A stretch of 14,451 nucleotides of DNA from CAZWUZ01 sp964637655 [NCBI: uncultured bacterium]. GTDB lineage: Bacteria > DAOPZR01. How positions within the stretch are numbered: the stretch's first letter is position 1; the number at the start of each line of letters is the position of its first letter. Under the pieces are notes generated by a model. The model saw only the letters and a program-made list of their open reading frames with translations, searched no databases and was not told where the DNA came from. Below, piece after piece: positions 7,023 through 13,086 of the stretch. The DNA lies in NCBI GenBank assembly GCA_964637655.1, contig CAZWUZ010000068.1, forward strand, positions 1-14,451, read 5' to 3'. Both the position numbers and the translations under genes were made by a program.

Positions 7023-7399
7023 TGCGCGTATTCCGCGCGAATGACGGCAGGTACCAGCGCGGCACGGTATCCGCGTTTGACCCCGGTCATGGTGACCCGG
7101 AAGGCCCGCGCCGCCCGCGGGCTCAAATCATCGACCTCGCTGAATCCCTCGCCCAGCAGCACGGCCTGGTCATTGTAAACACGGCAGCAGACCACGAGGC
7201 TGGTGACGGGTTCCCGGGAGGTATTCAGCACCATCCCCTCGGCAATGACGGTGCCGGCGCTGTCCTGCGCATAGTGCACATTGCGGAAGGAAATGGCGGC
7301 TTTGGCGTCGCGGACGCGCCCCTGGCTGTCGACCGCCGCCGGGCGGCCGGCGGTGCACCCTGCACCCAACAGACAAAGCAGCAACAGGATAACGCGCAT
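7019..7399 (-). CDS. Small lipoprotein with FxLYD-like domain
   Basis: 126 residues. A short hydrophobic leader ends in a lipobox, LGAGC (Cys15), so the mature protein should be lipid-anchored at the envelope. Residues about 34-100 (ISFRNVHYAQDSAGTVIAEG, a VLNTSREPV turn, then paired beta-strands with VVCCRVYNDQAVLLGE) have the shape of FxLYD-type immunoglobulin-like domains, which often occur in secreted or lipid-anchored proteins. It is the first gene of the five-gene minus-strand operon and is predicted to be translated from a leaderless transcript. Adjacent cysteines (VCC) in the mature domain could form or exchange disulfides. Function unknown. Confidence 0.8.
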   Translation of the reverse strand: MRVILLLLCLLGAGCTAGRPAAVDSQGRVRDAKAAISFRNVHYAQDSAGTVIAEGMVLNTSREPVTSLVVCCRVYNDQAVLLGEGFSEVDDLSPRAARAFRVTMTGVKRGYRAALVPAVIRAEYAQ

Positions 7400-7400
7400 A

Positions 7401-7411
7401 CGGGTATGCTA
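7401..7411 (+). repeat. 11-base direct repeat in the divergent promoter region (second copy 7542-7552)
   Basis: CGGGTATGCTA occurs here and again at 7542-7552. The first copy covers the -10 of the minus-strand operon; the second runs into the -10 of the plus-strand lipoprotein gene. It could be a shared operator, or chance similarity of two promoters. Confidence 0.5.
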
Positions 7412-7434
7412 AATCATTACCTGCTGACAGTCAA
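7406..7434 (-). promoter_or_regulatory. Sigma-70 type promoter of the five-gene minus-strand operon, predicted leaderless
   Basis: Read on the minus strand: TTGACT (7434-7429), a 17-base spacer and TAGCAT (7411-7406), followed by six bases and the ATG at 7399. Transcription should begin at the start codon, and no Shine-Dalgarno sequence is present. A perfect 10-base palindrome, CCGGCGCCGG (7438-7447), lies just upstream of the -35. Confidence 0.7.
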
Positions 7435-7547
7435 CTGCCGGCGCCGGGCGTGGTGGGAGAAAAATGCCGGCAATAATCCCATAAAAACGTCCTGGTGGCA
7501 AAATGCAGAATCGGGACTTATGCCGGCGGGTGCGCGATGGCCGGGTA

Positions 7548-7556
7548 TGCTATACT
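7548..7556 (+). promoter_or_regulatory. Extended -10 promoter of the lipoprotein-pyk unit, predicted leaderless
   Basis: TGC then TATACT (7551-7556), an extended -10 with no clear -35. Six bases separate it from the ATG at 7563, so the message is predicted to begin at the start codon. The in-frame ATG at 7503 would lie upstream of this promoter. Confidence 0.65.
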
Positions 7557-7562
7557 CGCAGC

Positions 7563-8189
7563 ATGGTGAGGAAACACGCGGCGCTCTGCCTGATGCTGCT
7601 GTTGTGCGGCTGGGGCTGCCAGCCGGGAGGCCCGGCAACGACGGCATTACCAGCCGGCACGCCGGTCATGCCTGACGCGGGGATGGACTATGCGGTCTGG
7701 TCGGCAGTGCTGGCGGTGGACTACCCGTCCGGCACGGAGGTGCAGGCCATCCTGCTGACGGACCTGACCGACAGTGCGCCCATGGCAGGTGCCGGGGGCG
7801 ACGCGCTCTCCCCGTATGTGCGGGAAAAGCTGCCGTCGCTCGATGCGGCGACCTGGGCCGGGTACGCGGCCCGCCGTCCGCTGGCCATGCCGCTGCAGGC
7901 CGACCGGTTCGACACGCGCGCGCTGGGGGTTCCGCTGCGGCTGATCAGTGAAACGGAACTGGCGAAACTCTTTGCCGGAGGTGGCTGGGCAGCGTTCCAC
8001 CAGCGCTACCCGGGCAGCAGTGGTATCATCGCGCTCTCGCTTCCCGGCTACAACGCCGGGGGTACACAGGCGCTGGTGCATGTCAGTCGCACCATGGGGC
8101 CGCTGGCCGGCAGCGGACACCTCGTATTGCTGCAGCGTGACGGCACCGCGTGGCGCGTCGTCGCCACGGCCACAACCTGGATTTCGTGA
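7563..8189 (+). CDS. Lipoprotein of unknown function, upstream of pyruvate kinase
   Basis: 208 residues. MVRKHAALCLMLLLCGWGC is a lipoprotein leader (Cys19 in CGWGC; the residue before Cys is Gly as usual). The mature part is mixed alpha/beta. The C-terminal block (about 149-208: GIIALSLPGYNAGGTQALVH, then GSGHLVLLQRDGTAWRVV and TWIS) resembles a conserved C-terminal segment I know from unnamed secreted proteins, in which a G-x-N-xx-G-TQALV motif precedes a glycine turn and a W-x-V strand. No enzyme motif was recognised. The pyruvate kinase start lies seven bases after its stop, so both probably share the promoter, though a functional link is not obvious. Confidence 0.8.
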   Translation: MVRKHAALCLMLLLCGWGCQPGGPATTALPAGTPVMPDAGMDYAVWSAVLAVDYPSGTEVQAILLTDLTDSAPMAGAGGDALSPYVREKLPSLDAATWAGYAARRPLAMPLQADRFDTRALGVPLRLISETELAKLFAGGGWAAFHQRYPGSSGIIALSLPGYNAGGTQALVHVSRTMGPLAGSGHLVLLQRDGTAWRVVATATTWIS

Positions 8190-8196
8190 GGACACG

Positions 8197-9630
8197 ATGA
8201 ACGACACCTGCCTGCACCTGCGCCGTACCAAAATCGTCGCCACCGTCGGGCCGGCCTCGCAGTCCCCCGCCAAGCTGGCGAAACTGATGCGCGCGGGGGT
8301 CAATGTTTTCCGCGTCAATTTCTCGCATGGCGACCCGCGGGCGCATACGCGCCTGATGCGGCGCATTCGCGCGGTGGCACAGCGCGAGGGGCACACGGTG
8401 GCCATCCTTGCCGATTTGTGCGGCCCGAAAATCCGCGTCGGCACCTTCCCGGGGGGGAGCGTGGTGCTGCGAACCGGGAGTACGGTGCGTATCACCGCGC
8501 GCGCGGTGACGGGGAGCGGCACGCTCATCCCGTCGCAGTACCCGGGGATCGTGCGCGAGGCGAAACGCGGGGAGCGGGTGCTGCTCGACGACGGCGCGCT
8601 CGAACTGCGCCTCACGGGGCGCGTGGGGGGCGACCTGACGGCGAAGGTCGTGCGCGGCGGCGTGCTGAAAGACAAAAAGGGGATGAACCTCCCTGACACG
8701 AAACTGCAGGTGGCGGCGCTGACCGCGAAAGACCGCAGCGATCTGCCGCATATCGTGCGCGGTGGTGCCGACTATATCGCCCTGTCATTCGTGCGCCGTG
8801 CCGCGGACATCGGCGCGCTGCGCCGCGCCCTCGCCCGCCTGCGCGCGGCGATCCCGATCATCGCCAAGATCGAGAAACCCGAGGCGGTGGCGGATATCAC
8901 CGCCATCACCGCGGCGGCGGACGGCCTGATGGTGGCGCGCGGCGACCTCGGGGTCGAGTTGCCCGCGGCACGAGTACCGCTCATCCAGGAGGAACTGATC
9001 AGCGTGGCTGACGATTTCGACAAGCCGGTCATCGTCGCCACGCAGATGCTCGAATCGATGATCCAGAATGCCACCCCGACGCGGGCGGAAGTGAGCGACG
9101 TCGCCAACGCCTGCCGCGCGGGGGCGGACGCGGTGATGCTCTCGGGGGAAACCGCGGTCGGGAAGTACCCGCTGGCGGCGGTGCGGACGATGGACAGCGT
9201 GCTGCGCACGGTCGAGGCGCATCAGTACCGCACCCGCAGTTTCGCCCGCCCGCAGCGCACACGGGAGCAGGGGGTCAAGCCGGCGGTGGCGGCAGCGGTC
9301 GCGCTGTTGTCGCGCAAGCTGCAGGCGCGCTGCCTGGCGGTTATCACCCGCACGGGGGCGACCGCGCGCATTGTCGCCGCGGGCCGCCCGGCGGCCCCGC
9401 TGATTGCGGTCACTCCGTCGGCAGCCGTGCAGCGGCGCCTCGTGCTGCTCTGGGGCGTCGTGCCCGTGGTGGCGCGCGGCACCTGCACGCTGCAGGAGGG
9501 GATACGCTGCAGCGGGGCGCTGGCCCGCCGGCTGCATCTCGGGCGGCGCGGCGAGCCGTTCATCGTCGTTGCGGGGCTCACGCCGCAGTCGCCCTTCCCC
9601 GACGCCATCGTCATTCAGTCGCTGCCGTAA
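8197..9630 (+). CDS. pyk: Pyruvate kinase
   Basis: Converts phosphoenolpyruvate and ADP to pyruvate and ATP in the cytoplasm, the last step of glycolysis. 477 residues, the normal length. The TIM-barrel (A) domain has NFSHG (41-45) and the signature IIAKIEKPEAV (221-231) with K224 and E226; ARGDLGVE (248-255) and ATQMLESM (281-288) complete the active site. The B domain is about 75-172, and the C-terminal regulatory domain about 360-472. In the DLCGPKIR segment (73-80) a Lys (K78) stands where potassium-dependent enzymes have Glu, which points to a potassium-independent enzyme. The ATG at 8197 follows GAGG (8188-8191) and the lipoprotein stop; an open frame extends upstream but lies inside the lipoprotein gene. 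A hairpin follows the stop. Confidence 0.97.
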   Translation: MNDTCLHLRRTKIVATVGPASQSPAKLAKLMRAGVNVFRVNFSHGDPRAHTRLMRRIRAVAQREGHTVAILADLCGPKIRVGTFPGGSVVLRTGSTVRITARAVTGSGTLIPSQYPGIVREAKRGERVLLDDGALELRLTGRVGGDLTAKVVRGGVLKDKKGMNLPDTKLQVAALTAKDRSDLPHIVRGGADYIALSFVRRAADIGALRRALARLRAAIPIIAKIEKPEAVADITAITAAADGLMVARGDLGVELPAARVPLIQEELISVADDFDKPVIVATQMLESMIQNATPTRAEVSDVANACRAGADAVMLSGETAVGKYPLAAVRTMDSVLRTVEAHQYRTRSFARPQRTREQGVKPAVAAAVALLSRKLQARCLAVITRTGATARIVAAGRPAAPLIAVTPSAAVQRRLVLLWGVVPVVARGTCTLQEGIRCSGALARRLHLGRRGEPFIVVAGLTPQSPFPDAIVIQSLP

Positions 9631-9635
9631 AATAA

Positions 9636-9655
9636 ATGGGGACAGTCCCCATTTT
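9636..9655 (+). terminator. GGGGACAGTCCCC hairpin after pyk (terminator, REP-like)
   Basis: ATGGGGAC and GTCCCCAT form a near-perfect palindrome (9636-9652) followed by ATTTTC, starting five bases after the pyk stop codon. It can act as an intrinsic terminator. The same motif is widespread in bacterial intergenic regions, often near REP-associated transposases of the Y1 type, so it may also be a relic of a mobile repeat. Read as protein it gives the spurious MGTVPIF. No transposase gene is present here. Confidence 0.65.
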
Positions 9656-9737
9656 CTGTGATACGGCGGGACGCAAAACCGGGCGGTACCGCGGGCAGTA
9701 TGGTACGCGGGTGGGAAAATCAGGCAGGAGGAACAGC

Positions 9738-10298
9738 ATGCGCACGATGATGGTGGTGGCACTACTGCTGGCGGCGGTGCTGCCGGCAGCGGCAGAGGAA
9801 GGACTGGTGGTGAACCCGGGCTGGACCGACGGCTTTTTCGACGGCAGCGACCATCATTCCTCGGGTATCGACGTCTATATCAGCGAGCCCGACTGGGGGA
9901 ACATCCCCGAACCGCCGCCACCGACCCCGGTGGAAATTGAGGAGAAGGGGAACATGCTCGTCGAGGTGCCGCGGCGCGAAGCGACCGTCATCGACACTGT
10001 CGCGCTGGCGGCGGCGCGGCGTCTCGCCATCACCTATGCCGACGGTACGATACAGATGGTTACGCTGCAGCAGCCGTTCGCGCAGGTGCTGCGCCTGACC
10101 GCGCTGCCGGCCGGCGACACGATACCTGCACCGCCTGTGGTCACGGCTGTTCCGGCCGCGACCGCCCCTGCTGCGGGGAGCATGCGCGGCTGTTCGACCG
10201 CCACGCGCGCGAACTGTGCTGTTGCCACGGAGCGCGGCTGCCCGCTGACGAGCCGGGCGGGTTGCGGCGCTGCTGCGCCGGACGACAACTGTTTCTGA
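9738..10298 (+). CDS. Secreted protein with an 8-residue cysteine repeat at the C-terminus
   Basis: 186 residues, no family recognised. MRTMMVVALLLAAVLPAAA-EE is a clear signal peptide with cleavage near residue 19. The mature protein starts with an acidic, aromatic, His-rich region (WTDGFFDGSDHHSSG), then a proline-rich linker (about 57-66). A middle domain (about 72-122) of mixed strand and helix contains TYADGTIQMVTL. A Thr/Ala/Pro-rich stretch leads to the tail, where cysteines sit at 152, 160, 168 and 176, exactly eight apart, with a last one at 185. AGGAGG (9726-9731) six bases before the ATG fixes the start; the longer in-frame ORF beginning at 9636 starts in the hairpin and is rejected. 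The glycosyltransferase gene follows seven bases after the stop, suggesting co-transcription. Confidence 0.8.
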   Translation: MRTMMVVALLLAAVLPAAAEEGLVVNPGWTDGFFDGSDHHSSGIDVYISEPDWGNIPEPPPPTPVEIEEKGNMLVEVPRREATVIDTVALAAARRLAITYADGTIQMVTLQQPFAQVLRLTALPAGDTIPAPPVVTAVPAATAPAAGSMRGCSTATRANCAVATERGCPLTSRAGCGAAAPDDNCF

Positions 10299-10305
10299 GC
10301 GGCGT

Positions 10306-11376
10306 ATGACCCGCCTGCCGCAGCGCGTCGAACAGTTCGCGCTCGGGTTCAACGTGCCCGACGCCATGGGAGAATTTGCCGTGGCGCTGCGCGCGGCGCT
10401 GGCGGCGGAGGGCATCGGCGGCGGTCTCTGGGCGGAGTGGAGCTCGCTCCCTGCTGGCGACTGGCACGACTACCGCACCTACCGTCATGCCGCCGGCGCC
10501 ATCGCGCTGCTGCATTACACCACGGGCTGCGACGTCAACCGCTTTGTCGCTGACCTGCCCGGCAGCAGCATTCTCTACTACCACAACATCACCCCGTCGT
10601 ATTATTTCGCGGGCATCGACCCGGTGGCGCAGGCGGAAACCGCGCGCGGGCGGGCGGAACTGGCAGCTATCGTCCCGCGTTTTGCCGCCTGCTGGACGCA
10701 CAGCGCCTACAGCGCCGCGGAACTGCATGAGGCGGGCGCACGCGCGGTGCGCGTGGTACCGCTGCTGCGCGATACAACACACCTCGACCTGCCGCCTGAC
10801 CCGGCATGGGCGGCACGGCTCGCCGGCTATCGCGGCATCACCATCCTCAGTGTCAGCCGGCTGGCGCCCAACAAGGGGGACGAGGACCTGCTCGCCGCGC
10901 TGGCGCACCTGCGTCGCCGCGGCATCAGCGCGCGTCTGATCCGCACCGGCGACGGGCCTGATGCCTGGCGCAACGAACTGCGCGCGCGTGCGGCGGGGCT
11001 CGGCATCGGCGCCGACCTGCAGCTGACCGGTCCACTGCCGCAGGCGGCGCTCAACGCCTGCTGGCGCGCGGCGGACGTGTACGCCTGCACCAGCGAGCAT
11101 GAGGGGTTCGGTATGCCGTTGCGCGAAGCGATGCACTTCGGTGTGCCGGTGGTTGCACTGGATCGTGCGGCGGTGGCGGAGACGCTGGCAGGGAGCGGCA
11201 TCCTGCTGCGCGACAGCGACGCCTCAACGCTGGCGGCGGCCCTGCACGCGGCGGCAACTGACGCGGCGTTGCGCCCGGCAGTTATTGACCGCCAGCAGCA
11301 GGCAGCGGCGCCGTACCAGCCGGCGGCGGTGCGCGCGGTGCTGCACGCGGCGTTGGCGGAACTGCCGTCACTTTGA
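10306..11376 (+). CDS. GT4-family (GT-B fold) glycosyltransferase
   Basis: 356 residues. The N-terminal acceptor domain carries ILYYHNITPSYYF (89-101), a motif found in polysaccharide GT4 enzymes. The C-terminal nucleotide-sugar domain has ILSVSRLAPNKGDEDLLAAL (180-199), a GDGP turn (215-218), ADVYACTSEHEGFGMPLREA and the E266-x7-E274 pair that grips the donor sugar, then GVPVVALD. The enzyme should transfer a sugar from an activated donor in the cytoplasm to a lipid-linked or surface glycan; donor and linkage cannot be read. The ATG lies seven bases after the preceding stop with only a weak GAGCGG ahead, so coupling is likely. The stop codon lies in the loop of an 8-bp hairpin and inside the -35 of the next promoter. 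Confidence 0.9.
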   Translation: MTRLPQRVEQFALGFNVPDAMGEFAVALRAALAAEGIGGGLWAEWSSLPAGDWHDYRTYRHAAGAIALLHYTTGCDVNRFVADLPGSSILYYHNITPSYYFAGIDPVAQAETARGRAELAAIVPRFAACWTHSAYSAAELHEAGARAVRVVPLLRDTTHLDLPPDPAWAARLAGYRGITILSVSRLAPNKGDEDLLAALAHLRRRGISARLIRTGDGPDAWRNELRARAAGLGIGADLQLTGPLPQAALNACWRAADVYACTSEHEGFGMPLREAMHFGVPVVALDRAAVAETLAGSGILLRDSDASTLAAALHAAATDAALRPAVIDRQQQAAAPYQPAAVRAVLHAALAELPSL

Positions 11377-11401
11377 CAGTGACGGGCTGGTCAGTTACCA
11401 T
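11373..11401 (+). promoter_or_regulatory. Consensus-like sigma-70 promoter over the glycosyltransferase stop codon
   Basis: TTGACA (11373-11378) contains the TGA stop of the previous gene; a 17-base spacer leads to TACCAT (11396-11401). Predicted start is about 11408. The short leader carries AGGGAG (11409-11414) eight bases before the ATG at 11423. The -35 also lies in the loop and right arm of a hairpin, CCGTCACT/AGTGACGG (11365-11385). Confidence 0.75.
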
Positions 11402-11422
11402 CACCGGCAGGGAGCATATCCG

Positions 11423-12193
11423 ATGAGCGACGAATTTTTCGATCCGGAACTGGCGCGCACGTACTGTGGCGAGATTATCGAGCAGGTGGCGCAACTGCAG
11501 GAGCAGGTGCTGGCGCTGGAGAGCGGCGGCGATACCGCGGCAGCGGTGGCGGCGGCGTTCCGTCTCGCCCACAACCTCAAGGGGAGCGGTGCCTCCTACG
11601 GGGTGCGTATCGTGACGGACATCTGCCAGCCGCTCGAGGACCTGCTCGACGCGCTGCGGGCCGGACGCACGGCGGCTACGCATGACATGGTCGAATGCCT
11701 GCTGCAGCATGTCGACCTGCTCGCCGACGTGGCCAAGACGGGCGCGGTCGGGCAGGACCTTGCCCCGTTCGCGGCGCGCCTGCGCGCGCTCTGTCCGGCA
11801 GCGGCGACGCCGGCGGCCGACCGCGGGGGCCTGCGCGTGCTGGTGGCGGAAAACTCCGCCACCACCCGCCGCATCATCGCTGACATTCTGCGCCGCGCGG
11901 GCTGCCGCGTGCAGGAGACCGACGATGGCATCGCCGCGCTGCGGCTGCTCGAGGAACAGCGCTGTGACCTGCTGGTCACCGGGCTTGACCTCAAGTCGCT
12001 GTCCGGGCATGCGCTGACGGCGGCGGTCAAGGCGGATACCGTGCTGCGCCGGGTGCGGGTCGTGTATGTCACCAGCATCGCCACGGCGGGACGCGACGCG
12101 CCGCTCAAGCCCGACCTCATCGTCGCCAAGGACGCGCACCTGGCACAGACACTCCCTGCCGCCCTCGCCCGCTTGCACGATGCCCGCGCCTGA
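11423..12193 (+). CDS. Hpt domain fused to a CheA-like receiver domain lacking its phospho-acceptor
   Basis: 256 residues. Residues 1-125 form a four-helix Hpt domain with the phospho-histidine motif FRLAHNLKGSGASYG (H50). Residues 136-250 form a receiver domain most like the C-terminal receivers of CheA-type kinases: LRVLVAENSATTRRI, then DLLVTGLDLKSLSG, VVYVTSIA (T217) and IVAKDA (K236). The acidic pair is E143-N144 in place of Asp-Asp or Glu-Asp, and the position of the phospho-acceptor Asp is Gly187. The receiver is therefore expected not to accept phosphate and may be a binding module. Hpt proteins pass phosphate between receivers, so a histidine kinase and another receiver elsewhere are implied. 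The ATG follows AGGGAG and its own promoter; an upstream in-frame stretch lies in the glycosyltransferase gene. The stop overlaps the next gene by 14 bases. Confidence 0.88.
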   Translation: MSDEFFDPELARTYCGEIIEQVAQLQEQVLALESGGDTAAAVAAAFRLAHNLKGSGASYGVRIVTDICQPLEDLLDALRAGRTAATHDMVECLLQHVDLLADVAKTGAVGQDLAPFAARLRALCPAAATPAADRGGLRVLVAENSATTRRIIADILRRAGCRVQETDDGIAALRLLEEQRCDLLVTGLDLKSLSGHALTAAVKADTVLRRVRVVYVTSIATAGRDAPLKPDLIVAKDAHLAQTLPAALARLHDARA

Positions 12194-13067
12194 CGCGGCG
12201 CGGCCGCCGCTTACCCTCATCGTCAGTCCGAAAGCCACCGGCTGCAGCCCGGCCCGCATCGCGCGCCTGACCGCTGACCTGCAGCGCACCCATACCGTGC
12301 GCGTGCATGAGCTGCGCGGCCCGGGCGATGTCGTCAACGCTATTACCGCGGCGGATACACTCGTCGCGGTGGCGGGTGGTGACGGCACCATCCGCGAGGC
12401 GGCGGCGCTGTTGCAGGACCGCGAGGCGACCCTCGCGGTCTTTCCCGTGGGGACGGCCAATGTCATTGCGCACGCGCTTGGCATCAGCACGGATGCGGAG
12501 GCGCTGCGCGCGTTGCGCACCGGGCCGGTCGTGCCGTGGCGGATGTTTGCTGCCGGCGGGACCCCGTTCCTGCTCTGCCTCGGGGCCGGCGTCGATGCCG
12601 AGGCCTGCCGCACGGTCAGCCGCCCGCTCAAGGAACGTACCGGCAAGGCGGCGTATGCCGCGGCCTTCCTGCGCACCCTCGCCGCGTACGGGTTTCCCCG
12701 TTTTGCGGTGGACGGGCGCGACGGCCTGTCCCAGGCGCTGCTGCTCACCTGCGGCTGGTATGCCGGCCGCCTGCGCCTGACGCGCAGTCGCGTCGACGAT
12801 GACCGGCTTGAACTGCTGGCGCTGCAGGCAGGGCGGTGGGGACTGCTCCCCGCGCTGTTACACCTCGGCTGGCTGCGCACCTGTCGCACGTGCGCAGCAG
12901 TCAGCGGCTGCACGCTGGACGCGCCACCCGGGACGGTGCCGTACGAACTCGACGGCGATTTTTCCGGCTACCTGCCGGTCAGCGTAGAGCCCGCGGGCGT
13001 GGTCAGGTTCTGTGCCGGCTCAGCGGCGGCGGCAGCCGCATTGACAAACAGCGGCGGCAAGATATAA
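12180..13067 (+). CDS. Diacylglycerol kinase catalytic-domain protein (YegS/BmrU/LCB5-like lipid kinase)
   Basis: Family members transfer phosphate from ATP to diacylglycerol, other lipids or sphingosine-like alcohols at the membrane. 295 residues, the usual length. The nucleotide-binding motifs are LIVSPKATG (13-21), VAVAGGDGTIREAA (62-75; GGDGT is the signature) and FPVGTANVIAHALG (88-101). The second domain ends with the expected YELDGDFSG (255-263). Cysteines cluster at 235, 238 and 244, not known to matter. The ATG at 12180 lies inside the end of the Hpt gene (14-base overlap), so translation is coupled; the longer frame to the left is within that gene. The 3' end carries the promoter of the next gene, TATAAT covering the stop codon. 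Substrate not decidable from sequence. Confidence 0.9.
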   Translation: MPAPDAARPPLTLIVSPKATGCSPARIARLTADLQRTHTVRVHELRGPGDVVNAITAADTLVAVAGGDGTIREAAALLQDREATLAVFPVGTANVIAHALGISTDAEALRALRTGPVVPWRMFAAGGTPFLLCLGAGVDAEACRTVSRPLKERTGKAAYAAAFLRTLAAYGFPRFAVDGRDGLSQALLLTCGWYAGRLRLTRSRVDDDRLELLALQAGRWGLLPALLHLGWLRTCRTCAAVSGCTLDAPPGTVPYELDGDFSGYLPVSVEPAGVVRFCAGSAAAAAALTNSGGKI

Positions 13068-13068
13068 T
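13041..13068 (+). promoter_or_regulatory. Perfect-consensus sigma-70 promoter over the lipid kinase stop codon
   Basis: TTGACA (13041-13046), 16 bases and TATAAT (13063-13068), both hexamers exact. The TAA stop of the preceding gene lies inside the -10. Predicted start is about 13075, leaving a leader of some 12 bases with AGGA (13076-13079) before the ATG at 13087. Confidence 0.85.
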
Positions 13069-13086
13069 GCCCGTCAGGACAAGACG

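Noticed and set aside
6595-7065. N-terminal extension of the FUSC frame up to 7065
   Set aside because: It lies within the PilZ gene in another frame and reads as Arg/Pro-rich nonsense; the GTG at 6594 gives the same overlap type as the other junctions.
9636-9737. Longer start for the Cys-repeat protein (MGTVPIF...)
   Set aside because: It begins in the palindrome after pyk. The ATG at 9738 has AGGAGG ahead and begins a clean signal peptide.
11365-11385. Hairpin CCGTCACT/AGTGACGG as a terminator of the glycosyltransferase gene
   Set aside because: No T-run follows, and its loop and right arm coincide with the TTGACA -35 of the next promoter. It may be chance or a weak 3' structure.
12831-12855. 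GGGGACTGCTCCCC in the lipid kinase gene as a second copy of the post-pyk palindrome
   Set aside because: It is in-frame coding sequence, lacks the flanking A/T tracts and differs in the centre, so a chance match is more likely.
11282-12913. A 543-codon open frame on the minus strand opposite the glycosyltransferase, Hpt and lipid kinase genes
   Set aside because: Three well-recognised plus-strand genes with family motifs, promoters and ribosome sites occupy the same DNA. The antisense product is rich in Arg, Pro and Ala, typical of shadow frames in GC-rich DNA.
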